Assembly: GCA_965221175.1 (NCBI GenBank)
Contig: OZ244867.1
Span: 62,001 to 126,000 of the forward strand
From: JAJDZL01 sp965221175
GTDB lineage: Bacteria; Pseudomonadota; Gammaproteobacteria; Arenicellales; JAJDZL01
Direction of reading: 5' to 3'
Length of the DNA: 64,000 bases
Position numbers and translations under genes: made by a program
Shown: positions 36,801 to 47,285 of the stretch, one piece after another
Position numbering within the stretch: the stretch's first letter is position 1
Layout: the number at the start of each line of letters is the position of its first letter
Notes under the pieces: model-generated
The model's database searches: none
What the model was told of the DNA's origin: nothing
The model's input: the letters and a program-made list of their open reading frames with translations, nothing else

Positions 36801-39347
36801 TTGCCGAATTTCAACCATCGCCGACTGGTACATTTTTATCTTCCAGATCAGGGTCGAAGTGAGAACTTCACCTCTCCACGTGTAGGCCGTAGCAAAATTG
36901 GTGGTGTTCCAGCCCGAGATCGCGCCCAGCATGCAGAATATCTTGAGCTCGTGTTGAGTAAAGTTATTCGAGATGCCGAAATACGAATCGCAGAACGTAA
37001 TCCTGATTTAACGGCCGGTAAACTTGGTTTTTACCTTGAATTTGACGTGCCGACATCCCAGCAAACCGTTGTTGAGAAACTGGAAAATCGACAAGGACGC
37101 GATAGTATTGAACTTGTTACAGTTCGCAAATCCGAAGAGAATCCCGAGAACGTAACGGCAACTGTTTTCGTGCCCAATACGAAGCGTGACCACTACCTCA
37201 AGAAAGTCCGCGACTACGCCGAAAAAGACAACATCACCTACGAAAAAGACGAAAATGGTGACTACCGTCTCGACGATCAAGGCGGACGAATAGAGAAGTC
37301 TCGTCGCCCCAAGAATGAAGATTTGGTGAATGCAATTGACGATATCCGTCTTGCTCAGATGCGGTCGCTTTACACTGACGATATGTACCTTTACCCCACT
37401 CTGGGGCAAGAGACTTGGTGGGAGGTTTGGATTAGATCAGGATGCCGTACGGTCTTTGAACACGCCGCAAATGTTGTTGGAGTGCAATTGAAAGACCATC
37501 TGATTGAGTTCGCGGAGCGCGATGTCATGCTTGCTTGTGGCATCCCCGAGCAGATAGCAGAGATCATTGCGAACACAGATGCTATCGCCGAGTTACGCTT
37601 AGCCCGCGACACACCAGCGCTGTTTATGGAAATGGATGGCACAGAGCAACGCGAGTGGAACGATGACTTGGTTGACCGGATTGTCTCTCCGTCGGCTGAT
37701 GCCCCCGCCGTTTGTGTATTGGACAGTGGCTCTACAATTCGCCATCCTCTGATTAGGCCAGCGCTCGCGCCGGAAGATCAGCAGGAATGGAAGGGGCGGC
37801 CGTTAGTAGAAGACGTCAGCCATAACAAATGGGGCGGACATGGCACTCAGCTCAGCGGTATCGCGCTCTATGGCGATTTAACGGAGGCACTTGTCAGAGA
37901 AGGGCAAATCAGTCTTGAACACCGGCTAGAGTCGGTAAAAATTTTACCCGATCGCGGAGAGAATGATCCCGACCTTTACGGTTTCATAACTGCATCCGCA
38001 GTCAGCCGCACCGAAATTCAAGCACCTGCTCGGCGACGTGCCTTTTGCTTGGCGGTTACGTGTGATGCAATGCATTGGCGCGGCCGACCGTCGTCATGGT
38101 CGGCAAAGATCGACGAGCTCATATATGGTGAAGGCAATGTTCAAAGGCTAATTACCGTTTCAGCGGGTAATATCCGCACTTCTTACTCCGCAGCTGAATA
38201 TCTTGATCAGAACGACACTTCCGGGATCGAAAGCCCAGCCCAAGCATGGAACGCTTTGACAGTAGGCGCGATGACCGAAAAATGCACGATCACTAATTCG
38301 GTCTACGCTGATTGGCCGACCATTGGTCGTGCTGGCGACCTTTCGCCTTTAAGTCGAACATCGGTTCCGTGGGTACATGACTGGCCGCTCAAGCCTGATG
38401 TGGTTTTCGAGGGTGGAAACCAAGTAGAAAACCCTGCTTCGGGTAGAGGCGATTATATAGATGATCTTGGATTATTAACTACGTTTCGTAGACCCGAAGA
38501 ACGTCTATTCACCGTAACCTCCGACACCAGTGCGGCGACGGCACAAGTCGCACGTATGGCAGCACAGATTATGGCAGATCGCCCTAGTATTTGGCCCGAA
38601 ACAGTGCGGGCACTCATCATTCAATCAGCGGAATGGAGCGACGCGATGTTGACGCATCTTCCGGTCCAGCCGATAAAAAACGATTACCGTATTCTGTTGC
38701 GTCGATACGGGTATGGCGTGCCCAATCTCTTTCGCGCTATTCGAAGTAATGAAAAAGACGTGACGCTTGTCATCGAACGCGAAATTACTCCATTTCGTAA
38801 AGATGGCTCTTACGTTAAAAGCCGAGAGATGGTGGTGCACGAACTGCCATGGCCGCGTGAGAGGCTGGCTGAGTTGAACGAAACGCATGTCGAGTTGCGC
38901 GTAACCCTAAGCTACTATATCGAACCAAATCCTGGCGAACGCGGCTGGACGAAGCGTCATAGCTATCCAAGTCATGGACTGAGGTTTTCTTTCAAAAGAC
39001 CGGAAGAAAACATGAAACAGTTCCTTAGTCGTATTAACAAAGTGGATCAAGATGGTGACAAAGCTGAAGAGGGTAGAACGGACAATGGTTGGTTGCTCGG
39101 TCCAAATCTTAGAAATCGTGGATCGCTTCATTCCGACATCTGGCATGGAACAGCAATCGATCTCTCCCAGTTATACGGTGTTGCCGTCCATCCTGTTGGT
39201 GGATGGTGGAAGGAAAAGCCAGCACTAAAACGAACGGAGCGTCGTGTTCGCTATGCTTTGGTGCTGACCTTGCGCGTAAGTGTTGTTGCTGATCTTTACT
39301 CTGAGATCGCTAGTCAAGTCGGTGTCGAAGTTGAGGTAGCTGTGTGA
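36801..39347 (+). CDS. Subtilisin-like (S8) serine protease paired with AAA+ ATPase
   Basis: An 848-residue cytoplasmic S8-family protease. The catalytic triad is visible as VCVLDSGS (D308), GGHGTQLSG (H347) and SDTSAATAQ (S577), in the standard D-H-S order. The N-terminal 300 residues are a long charged extension without a signal peptide, so it is not a secreted subtilase. The start is TTG, preceded by AAAGGGG at an 8-base gap. It lies 12 bp after the AAA+ gene and on the same strand. The oxyanion Asn is likely in VSAGNIRTS. A regulated intracellular protease that kills or degrades targets on cue is the most natural reading, by inference. Confidence 0.88.
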   Translation: MPNFNHRRLVHFYLPDQGRSENFTSPRVGRSKIGGVPARDRAQHAEYLELVLSKVIRDAEIRIAERNPDLTAGKLGFYLEFDVPTSQQTVVEKLENRQGRDSIELVTVRKSEENPENVTATVFVPNTKRDHYLKKVRDYAEKDNITYEKDENGDYRLDDQGGRIEKSRRPKNEDLVNAIDDIRLAQMRSLYTDDMYLYPTLGQETWWEVWIRSGCRTVFEHAANVVGVQLKDHLIEFAERDVMLACGIPEQIAEIIANTDAIAELRLARDTPALFMEMDGTEQREWNDDLVDRIVSPSADAPAVCVLDSGSTIRHPLIRPALAPEDQQEWKGRPLVEDVSHNKWGGHGTQLSGIALYGDLTEALVREGQISLEHRLESVKILPDRGENDPDLYGFITASAVSRTEIQAPARRRAFCLAVTCDAMHWRGRPSSWSAKIDELIYGEGNVQRLITVSAGNIRTSYSAAEYLDQNDTSGIESPAQAWNALTVGAMTEKCTITNSVYADWPTIGRAGDLSPLSRTSVPWVHDWPLKPDVVFEGGNQVENPASGRGDYIDDLGLLTTFRRPEERLFTVTSDTSAATAQVARMAAQIMADRPSIWPETVRALIIQSAEWSDAMLTHLPVQPIKNDYRILLRRYGYGVPNLFRAIRSNEKDVTLVIEREITPFRKDGSYVKSREMVVHELPWPRERLAELNETHVELRVTLSYYIEPNPGERGWTKRHSYPSHGLRFSFKRPEENMKQFLSRINKVDQDGDKAEEGRTDNGWLLGPNLRNRGSLHSDIWHGTAIDLSQLYGVAVHPVGGWWKEKPALKRTERRVRYALVLTLRVSVVADLYSEIASQVGVEVEVAV

Positions 39348-40093
39348 TTGGAGATTTCGCAATTACTTCTTGTTAGATTTGCAGGAAAAAAACCAGAATG
39401 CCTAAGCAACTTGACGACTTGTGCCCGTTTGAATGTTTTTGAGTTCATAGAATACGAAGTTTTTACACATTTCCAGTTACCGGTTTCAAGAACGTTTGAG
39501 CCCGCACTACGCTTTGCATGTTTTCCACACAAAGACTTATCGGCACCGCGGGTGTAGAAACGTCCTTGTGTTACCCAAGAAATTCGTGGATTTCCAAATT
39601 GAATTGGTGCTCGAAGAAACAAGACCATGAGCGTAAACAATCCGATTGCTGAAGTTGGCGAAATGTAAAGCCCGATGAAAAGCGAGGCGAAACGTACACA
39701 CGAATAATCAGTATCTCAGACGCCGAGCGAACCCGTGTAAAATGGCGGTGTCGGAGCAATGAATCCCAGTAATGGAGATTGTGCGTAGCGTTACGATGAG
39801 TATTACCGAGGACAAACTCGGCGTGGAGGCCGCTGTGATACTTCTTGTAATTTTCAAGTTGAACAAGCGTACGTGTCGAAGTTTCTACATTTAGATGCTA
39901 AAGCGTCTGAAAATGATCCATGAAGAAAAAGGCGATACGATGGACACAGTGGTCTAATCCAGACGCAAGGCTATACCGCGAGATTAGAAGGTTGGCGAGT
40001 AATCTGAACTAGTAATTATGTTGAGTTGCACACCAAAAACCTGAGTCTACAATTATTATTAGGTCAAATATTGATGTCACTTATTGAAAAATA
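39348..40093. other. Intergenic region
   Basis: About 745 bp with only short, unsupported frames. It separates the protease pair from the next two-gene module and contains no recognised repeat or RNA. Confidence 0.35.
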
Positions 40094-41368
40094 ATGGTTT
40101 ATGACATAAAAAAAGAAATCACAGGGGCATGGATCATCCACCATGGTAGGAAGCTTATCCACCACGTAAACGGCTCTGCAGAATTCCCCGCAATCGATCA
40201 GGCTGCAAAGGCCGCAACATTACTTGCAAAGCTCGGTCAAGAAAACCAAATCAACATTCCGAAATCCGGGGTTAGTGCAATCGCAAGAGCGTCGGGTTTC
40301 AACCCATTACACGAACTTGATGGGCTTTTGCAGGTACTAAAATCTAAACGTCTAATTGACCAATCAACCGATGAAGTCTCGGTACTCGGTGTAACTATAA
40401 GATCTTCTCTTATACATGCTGCAGATATTTATGAGGATGCTAAACCGAAGAAGTTTGAACATGCCTCAATCGGTTTGGCTGAAATTACTTCTCTTGCTCC
40501 TGCGCGCCGCTCGGACATCTTTGAGAAAATTGGCGATTTGTATAGTCTCAAGCAAACACAAGTAAACGAATTTCTCAATCAAGCAGAGGATTTCGGTTTT
40601 GTTGATAAGGAGGGCCATGACGAAGATCGCCTTCTTTTCAATGGGAATCTATTTCGTCGAGACTACGTAAACAAATCTCATAGGGTTTTGACATCGCTGA
40701 AGTCAGCCGAGCAGAATTTAATTACGGAGATTAACCAAAAACTCTCCAAGATTGGATGTTTACAACTCGCGCATGTTGAAGGCATTTTGTCAAAACCACT
40801 ACTCGATAAACTCGTGGCGGCGGGTGTTTACGACCTGAATCAAGTCACAAACGAGAAGGGAGTCCATGTGTACGTTACCTCCCCTTCGGCATTTCACAAG
40901 TTTGTTGATCCAATGGTGGACGACTGCTTCGATTTAGCAAAGTCACTCGTTGCAGCACTTACCTACGGGACGACTTCCCGGTCGTCATCTCGGGGAAGAA
41001 TCAACAAACTGCCGATATTGCTCGGTAAGCTGATATACGGCGGGGAGGTTGGACCTGCCACCGCTATTGGAAATGATTACCGTGTTCTTGAACTGAATCG
41101 TGTTGTAAAGCTAAGGCAGGACTTGGCCAATCCTGGTCGTTTTTTTATGAAACTGCTGAAGAAAGAAGTTGGTCAACTGGCATTACATGTACTCACTCAA
41201 GGAAACGCTAACGCACAAACTTTAGTTGAATTACCAAGCGCCCCGATGTTGGGATATATTGGTCCAGAGAAGAGCAGAATGTCCGTTCGACGAAATCAAA
41301 CCTCAATAAGTAAGCAAACAACCCAGGATGTGCTAGAAGCTGTTCGCGGGGGACGCGTATTCACATGA
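40094..41368 (+). CDS. Uncharacterised protein with winged-helix-like regions, partner of a nuclease-like protein
   Basis: A 424-residue cytoplasmic protein I do not recognise. Residues about 56-90 (SGVSAIARASGFNPLHELDGLL) and about 150-185 (RRSDIFEKIGDLYSLKQTQVN) look like winged-helix DNA-binding units. The C-terminal part has a Ser/Arg-rich loop (TTSRSSSRGR) and a basic tail. The last codons overlap the ATG of the next gene by 4 nt (ATGA). The partner carries a PD-(D/E)XK-like motif, so a DNA-recognition plus DNA-cleavage pair is a reasonable hypothesis. No ribosome site stands out before ATG. Confidence 0.6.
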   Translation: MVYDIKKEITGAWIIHHGRKLIHHVNGSAEFPAIDQAAKAATLLAKLGQENQINIPKSGVSAIARASGFNPLHELDGLLQVLKSKRLIDQSTDEVSVLGVTIRSSLIHAADIYEDAKPKKFEHASIGLAEITSLAPARRSDIFEKIGDLYSLKQTQVNEFLNQAEDFGFVDKEGHDEDRLLFNGNLFRRDYVNKSHRVLTSLKSAEQNLITEINQKLSKIGCLQLAHVEGILSKPLLDKLVAAGVYDLNQVTNEKGVHVYVTSPSAFHKFVDPMVDDCFDLAKSLVAALTYGTTSRSSSRGRINKLPILLGKLIYGGEVGPATAIGNDYRVLELNRVVKLRQDLANPGRFFMKLLKKEVGQLALHVLTQGNANAQTLVELPSAPMLGYIGPEKSRMSVRRNQTSISKQTTQDVLEAVRGGRVFT

Positions 41369-42549
41369 ACAAGTCACAATTGACCAAAGGAGCTGTTCTT
41401 GAAGAAATCCTTCGTGCTTACTACTTGCGTGCTGGATTTTTTGTAATACGTGGCGTTCCATTTCGTTTTGCGGATGAGAATTTGACGGATGTTGATCTTT
41501 GGCTATATGAACGTCCAACTGGAACAGCGAGACGTGTACAAATTTGTGATATCAAATACAAACAACGTCCGAAAGCAGTCGAACGCATCTTTTGGACCAG
41601 TGGTCTAGCAAGTGCTCTGAATGTTGATGGAGCTTACGTTGCGACAACTGACAAACGAAAGAATCTCCGTCTAGTAGCTGAGAAGTTGGACATTCAACTT
41701 ATAGACGGCACTGATATTGTAAGAATACAGAAAAGCCCAAATATCCTTTACACAGACAGGATCGGTGACGAGCAATTGATGCACGAGCTAAAGTCAGTTG
41801 ATAAGGAATTCAGGAATAAATACTTACAGGATGAGCGAATTAATATCTTGACAGCCCTTTCCGAGGGGTTTGGGGCTCCGTCGGCGGTTCGGGCACTGGA
41901 AGGATTTACTCGTTTAGCTACGGCGGTTGTCAGTTTTCATCCAAATTCGAAAGCAACTCGTGCCGCTGGTCGCTTGGCGTATCTGGCTGCGGCTATAACT
42001 TGCGAAAGCCTTGACTATGTCAGCATCGGCGCAGCGTTTCGCAATTTTGAAGAACGTCGTGAACTTATTCTCAATGCTGTTCGACTTGGAGCGTTGAGCG
42101 ACTATAACGGTCGAAATACACTGAAGCTCGCATTGACGTTAGTAGAGAGGTATGCGCCTGGTGGAAAGGCAGCCGCCACTTCATTAGAAGCAAAAATGAT
42201 GGACGAACTTAAGCATATACCAGCCGAGATTGTAGCGGACCAAGCGGTTAAATTACTCAAAGCAGACAAATTATTCTTCGCAGGACGGGAATTTGAAATG
42301 GCGAGCTATACTGTCACGCTACCACCGTTTGATCAGCTAAGTATAGAGACGAAGTCAATGTTGGGAGCTCTTCTAGACTACGCAGGTATAGAAAGAGAGC
42401 GTTTTGCGTATGCTTGGAATGCGGTTGAAGATTCATCTGCGCTCAACGAAACAACAACAGTAGTGTCGAAGAATGATGCCCAACAATCAACCTTATTTCA
42501 CCAAAATTCAGATTGCGATAATTGCTTTGACGACGGTGCAATGGATTGA
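41365..42549 (+). CDS. Protein with N-terminal PD-(D/E)XK nuclease-like domain
   Basis: A 394-residue protein. The first 130 residues resemble a restriction-endonuclease fold of the Mrr/RecB type: a helix with AVLEEILRAYYLRAG, a strand with TDVDLWLY (D44), then QICDIKYKQRP with D62-x-K64, followed by alternating strands (AYVATTDK, IQLIDGTDI). The D...(D/E)xK spacing of 18 residues is typical. Residues 150-394 are helical and of unknown type. It is coupled to the upstream winged-helix-like gene by an ATGA overlap. No methylase is adjacent. I do not know this pair as a named defence system. Confidence 0.65.
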   Translation: MNKSQLTKGAVLEEILRAYYLRAGFFVIRGVPFRFADENLTDVDLWLYERPTGTARRVQICDIKYKQRPKAVERIFWTSGLASALNVDGAYVATTDKRKNLRLVAEKLDIQLIDGTDIVRIQKSPNILYTDRIGDEQLMHELKSVDKEFRNKYLQDERINILTALSEGFGAPSAVRALEGFTRLATAVVSFHPNSKATRAAGRLAYLAAAITCESLDYVSIGAAFRNFEERRELILNAVRLGALSDYNGRNTLKLALTLVERYAPGGKAAATSLEAKMMDELKHIPAEIVADQAVKLLKADKLFFAGREFEMASYTVTLPPFDQLSIETKSMLGALLDYAGIERERFAYAWNAVEDSSALNETTTVVSKNDAQQSTLFHQNSDCDNCFDDGAMD

Positions 42550-43399
42550 GTAAAATCGCTTGGGTCATCGTTGAGGCAAACTACAGTGTCGATTCTGGAG
42601 CAACCTAGCAGGCCGATGTCGAAAGGGAGTTCACCAACCATGAGAACGGAATTTGGGCGACATTCAATACCGTCATATCCTCCAGTTTCAACCGAAGGGT
42701 GGATAAACGAAAACCTCAGGTTTTAATGGTGTGGTCAACAACCGCCCTCAATGGGAGGCTCGACTGACTGTGTCTGCGCGAATTAATGCGACAAATATTG
42801 CGCGACCGATTAGCGTACGCCGTTTCGCCCCTTGAGCCGATGTGCGTTGACATCATCTGCCAACGCTTAGGTTAAAGTAGCAATGGGTAGGGAAGGGATA
42901 CAAGTTTCAGGGTGAATTCATGTTGCTTCCACTTCGGCAACGACATGGAATACGGTGCAATCTAAAAAATGGGAGAATTAACACTGCTATTTCGCCTACT
43001 CTACTAATTTGCATGGACGATATTTATTCAGTTATTTCAATAAGTTAAGTCGTAGATCCCTTGATTTTCAATTAGTTAGTTGCAGATTCGATTTCTGCAC
43101 GGAAAATCTTAGCAATGTATCCAAACCTTTGTTCACACTTTCTGCATTGGCCGTTTTGTCAATAATTGCAAGAGCGATTATCGGACTGTGAGATGCCTAT
43201 GCCGGTTCGGTAGGCAATCACACCGGAATTGGCACAATTGCCTTCAAATTGGCTGTCCTGTCGCTGTTTTGTACAGGATCCGTTGCGTTGTCAGCAAAAA
43301 TTCCTCGAATTCTTACGCGACGCTCATCATAACGGAGCTTTTTGCCAAACACGATACAGATTATTCCTGCCATCCAAGAAATTTATTGTATTGATTGGC
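42550..43399. other. Intergenic region
   Basis: About 850 bp without a supported gene. Short plus-strand frames near 43009-43582 are composition artefacts or overlap the pseudogene read on the other strand. Confidence 0.35.
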
Positions 43400-43701
43400 A
43401 ATTCAGTGTGCAACATTGAATTTGATTTTTTGTTTCAGCTTATTAACTTGAAACGGCTCTATCAATTCCTCATGTTGAAGTTTGCCGACGGTTATTCCTG
43501 GCTCAATACCCACGTATTCGGAAAATTTTTTATGCTTTCATTTGTAAATTCTACTCTATGTATTAATTCAGCAAAATCATAAGGGGGAATTAAGACAGTG
43601 GCGACGAATCGATTTGCTTCGTTCTCTTGTTTTTGAATCTGAAAGTATGCGACTTTATCTAAAAAGCTATCAACCGAATTATCTCCGATTGAGATCGACA
43701 A
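43400..43701 (-). pseudogene. ImmA/IrrE-type metallopeptidase fragment
   Basis: The minus strand reads KQENEANRFVATVLIPP, the segment after the HExxH helix in ImmA/IrrE (DUF955) proteins. After a one-base frameshift it continues VGIEPGITVGKLQHE and LIEPFQVNKLKQKIKF, the usual C-terminal block. The N-terminal HTH and HExxH region is missing. Such proteins relieve repression in mobile elements or act in toxin-antitoxin modules. This one is inactive. Confidence 0.65.
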
Positions 43702-43703
43702 CG

Positions 43704-44570
43704 CTACAGGTCGACGAAAGGAAGCGCGGTAACACCAGGGCCGAGGGGCAGGCGTATATCGCTTGGATGCAGCACGTATCCGTACATCGCTGCGCTTTTC
43801 ATGTCCCCTTGGAATGTCTTAATGGCAGCAGCCATTGCTGGTTGTGGCGTAGCGGACAGTTTTACCTCGATGGCAACCAACTCTGTGGTAGCCTCGACCA
43901 CAAAGTTCACTTCCGTTCCAGCCAAGGTTCGCCAAAATTAGATCTGCGGATCAATCCCTCGATGCGTCAGTGTTTTGAAGATTTCCGAGAGAACTGCCGT
44001 TTCTATGATTGTGCCGCCCATGGGTCCTGAGGCCGCATGAGCGGGGTCTTTGAGACCCGCCAGGTAGCAGAGCGTGCCGACGTCGGTGAAATACACTTTT
44101 GGAGTCTTGACGAGCTGTTTCCCGACATTGGCGAAGTAGGGGCGTAGCACGATCACCTGGTAGGTACCCTTGAGAACGGAGAGCTAGGCCTTGATGGTGT
44201 TAACCGCTACCCCGAGGTCCCGGGAGACATCGGTCAGATTCACTAGTTGCGCGCTTCGCGCAGCCAGCACGCGGAGGAAACTCTGATTTTGGGTAAGGTC
44301 CCCGACCTGTCGGAGCTTACGTACGTCCCGTTCAAGATAAGTCTGGATGTAGCTAACATGCCAAAGGGAGGCATCGCGGTCGGGTTGTATTACAAGTTCT
44401 GGATACCCGCTTCGACAGCGACAACAGGCGAAGCATGGCCACTCGGCCCGCCAACGACTCAGTTACCTTCTCCGCGAGCAACAGATTCTGTGAACTAGTC
44501 AACAGGTATTGATCATTCTTGGCGCGGTCTACGTCGATCTTTTCCTTGATGTAGGAAAGTTAGCAGGGTC
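43704..44570 (-). pseudogene. DUF4143/AAA_14 ATPase remnant
   Basis: The minus strand can be followed through NDQYLLTSSQNLLLAEK, VTESLAGRVAMLRL, IQTYLERDVRKLRQVGDL, VSRDLGVAVNTIKA, VIVLRPYFANVGKQL, VYFTDVGTLCYLAGL and VIAIEVKLSATPQPA-like segments. This is the standard order of AAA_14-DUF4143 proteins. A TAG follows NTIKA, where the family usually has Trp, and there are at least two frame changes. The Walker A half is missing. Functions of this family are poorly known, and this copy is dead. Confidence 0.75.
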
Positions 44571-44849
44571 AGCTTCATATTCACTTTAAAACCGATGCTC
44601 TTTGCCCACGCACTAGGATGGCAATCCTTGGTGTATTTGTGATCAGCAGCAAGTCACAACGATGAGTTCAATTTCGAAAATTGAATGTATCAGAAATATG
44701 GTGTGAGCCTTCATGACGCTCCGTTACGTAGTCTTTGTGCTTTGCCGCTGCCAACCCGGTCGCAAGCAAGGTGCGAGTTTCCAGTAATTCGACTTAGGAA
44801 AGAATTACAATTTAAATACGCGATATAGAAAGAAACTAACAAGAAATTG

Positions 44850-46046
44850 ATGAATCACAACGAAGACAATACTAACCACGACCCCGAGGCAAGCGACAGC
44901 CCAAATGATGATATTCTTGCTCGTCTCAAGCATGTTGAAAACCGTATCCGCGAACAAAACAGACCTTGGTACCGCATACCCAGCAATCTGATCAGTATAC
45001 TCGCGGTAGTTGCAACAGTGGCAATTTTCGCAACTACCTACTTGTCTAATCAAGTGGAAACACAATTCCAGAGAGCGCAACAGTTTAGCCAAGTCCTTGA
45101 CGAAATTTCGGCACTGGTAAGCGAGGAGATCGAGATCTATCGAAATGACATGCCTCCAATTATGCGTACTAACGCGTCTGTGATGATTGCTAATAGACGT
45201 GCAGCATTGATCAGCAAAGCCGATAGGCTCCTCAACAATTTAAAAGACAACGAAGTCTCCAAGCTCGATTTAGTACTACTGGCACCCGCATACATGAGCA
45301 TTGGTCGCTACGATGATGCTGAGAAAATTCTCAAGAACTTCGCGCGCGACGAAACCGTGCAACCTGCTTTGAAAGCAATGGCGTGGCGCTCGCTCATTTC
45401 GCTGTATAGTAACTTAGGACCTGAACGTATCGACGATGCCAAGGAAGCAGCAAAACAGGGTTTAAACTTAATCAAGGATGAGGACAACAATATATTAATA
45501 CAGGCTATGTCAGTCACTATCCACACCTGGCTGGCTTCATATTTAATGATAGTGCGTAGCTACGAAGATGCATTGCGTAACTTGCTAGCCGCTGAACGAG
45601 ACGCGTGGGCAATGCCATGCACACCCAATCGGTTAGAATTGCTCAAGCTAGTCAAAACGGAGCTTGCGAAGGTTTTGTCGTATTATCCAGAAGGTCAAAA
45701 CGCTATTGACGAATCACGTAACACATATGACCAGCCGTGCCCCAATGATCAAGCGATTTTCGCCACAGCTCTGGCTACACAAAACGGTGTTACATCGGCA
45801 CTCGATTATGTGGGCGACTACAAGTCAGAGTTTGGTGCCGTCAATGTGCGCGAGAATGCCGAGGGGGTGTTAAAGGTAACAATCGGGGACAAACAAGTTC
45901 TGACATTTGTCTCAATCGGCAACGATATTTTTTCTGTCAAATCCACCGTAGGATTCTACCTAGCCTTTGAGCGCGATGGCGCAGGACAGGTAACAGGTGC
46001 TTTGTTCCTTCAACCGAACGGTGTATTTTCAGTGAATCGAAACTGA
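44850..46046 (+). CDS. Membrane-anchored TPR-like protein
   Basis: A 398-residue protein with a charged N-terminus of about 40 residues, one TM segment (SNLISILAVVATVAIFATTYL) near residues 46-66, then a long domain outside or inside the membrane. Residues about 130-240 have TPR-like helix pairs (LAPAYMSIGRYDDAEKILK). The last 85 residues (LDYVGDYKSEFGAVNV to the end) resemble the beta-rich DUF3471-type domain. ATG at 44850 has AAGAAA upstream; a TTG one codon earlier is possible. A secreted cysteine protease gene follows 128 bp later. It may scaffold or receive that protease; this is inference. Confidence 0.6.
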   Translation: MNHNEDNTNHDPEASDSPNDDILARLKHVENRIREQNRPWYRIPSNLISILAVVATVAIFATTYLSNQVETQFQRAQQFSQVLDEISALVSEEIEIYRNDMPPIMRTNASVMIANRRAALISKADRLLNNLKDNEVSKLDLVLLAPAYMSIGRYDDAEKILKNFARDETVQPALKAMAWRSLISLYSNLGPERIDDAKEAAKQGLNLIKDEDNNILIQAMSVTIHTWLASYLMIVRSYEDALRNLLAAERDAWAMPCTPNRLELLKLVKTELAKVLSYYPEGQNAIDESRNTYDQPCPNDQAIFATALATQNGVTSALDYVGDYKSEFGAVNVRENAEGVLKVTIGDKQVLTFVSIGNDIFSVKSTVGFYLAFERDGAGQVTGALFLQPNGVFSVNRN

Positions 46047-46174
46047 AATTAGCATATTGTACTGTTCTTTAACGCATGCTACGATGCTACATCAAGTGCT
46101 TTTGGAGTTATTTAGTTCATTGACTTGACTTCAAAAATGGCGTAGCAACATAAATATTTGACAAGGATTGCAAA

Positions 46175-46852
46175 ATGACGCGTCATGTAATTCAAATTTT
46201 TGTTTTTTTTCTAGGTATTAACCTTGCTATCGTTCCGCCGACGCAGGCAGACGATCATTCATCGGACCTTTCGATTTTGCCAGTCGTCCAACAAAATCAG
46301 CTTTGGTGTTGGGCAGCTGTATCGGAAATGATTCTGGAACACTTCGATTATGGCTCAGTTAATCCGGTGGGTAACTTCCAGTGCGGTATTGTCGCTATGC
46401 TCGGTAATGAATGCGAATATAACTGTTTTCTTTGCAATACCGGGATTGGCAGCCTACACAATCTTACCTTTGTCTTGCTGGATTATCAGTACTATGCGGA
46501 TATGATGGAGGTCGGCGGAGATCAATTCAGCCCTCAAGTGACTGGACGATTAACGCCCGATCAAGTTGTCAGTAAAATAGACGAAGGTGTCCCAATTTTA
46601 GCCGGTATCAGTCCGAGCGGTATGGGGCAGTTCTACCCGCCCAGTTTCGGCGAGCACGTTGCCTTAATTGTTGGGTACGAAGATGGTGGTCGTACCTTAA
46701 GGGTTAATGACCCATTCCCCTACACTTACGCTGAGCACGATCCGTATCTTTATTGGGATGCCGAGATTCTGGAGCCCGGTCAATATTTGATCGACTACGA
46801 TACATTTAGGTTCCGGTTGGGGTACAAAGATTCTATTTATTTCAATTTTTGA
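46175..46852 (+). CDS. Exported papain-like cysteine protease (AvrRpt2/C70-like)
   Basis: A 225-residue protein with a signal peptide (about 1-25, cleaved near TQADD). The catalytic Cys is in QNQLWCWAAVSEMI (C45), a hallmark of papain-like AvrRpt2/C39-like peptidases. The His is in GEHVALIVGYE (H161), and N178/D179 in VNDPFP completes the triad. Several extra Cys (FQCG, NECEYNCFLC) may form disulfides, fitting export. ATG follows GACAAGGATTGCAAA with AAGGA as ribosome site. It probably cleaves peptides or protein targets in the periplasm or outside. It is paired with the preceding membrane protein. Confidence 0.82.
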   Translation: MTRHVIQIFVFFLGINLAIVPPTQADDHSSDLSILPVVQQNQLWCWAAVSEMILEHFDYGSVNPVGNFQCGIVAMLGNECEYNCFLCNTGIGSLHNLTFVLLDYQYYADMMEVGGDQFSPQVTGRLTPDQVVSKIDEGVPILAGISPSGMGQFYPPSFGEHVALIVGYEDGGRTLRVNDPFPYTYAEHDPYLYWDAEILEPGQYLIDYDTFRFRLGYKDSIYFNF

Positions 46853-47285
46853 AGAAGTAATAGAAATTTTAGTGTCTGAACCGAGACCCTCTAGGCTTTA
46901 TCAACACAAGAGGAATATTTTGGAAAGGTTTTTCGTTGTCCACGATGATGTCTTTCGAAAGAAAAATTCTGCCGTTTATCAATAGTCACAGTATCCATCT
47001 CACTATTTTCAATTTAACCTACAAATTTTAACGAAAGGATTCTTCTTTAGCAAATCCACGCATATCTCTGAGAGATATACGCTGTAGGCTTTTTCAGCCA
47101 CGTTTTAATGTGAAGGAGTGAATTTCGATCAGGAAAGACACCCAGTGATAAAAAAAGCGTCGCTCAAGCTGGAAATTCAACGCATTGAGGAATTCTTTTC
47201 CTAAAAATGGAGAAAACCGCTGATTTCAGACCAGCGGCGTCCTCAGCGCTGATGGCTTCAATGGCAGTAATCTGATAGTAGGAAG
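46853..47285. other. Intergenic region
   Basis: About 430 bp after the protease gene. CATATCTCTGAGAGATATAC near 47060 is a small palindrome. No gene is supported. Confidence 0.35.
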
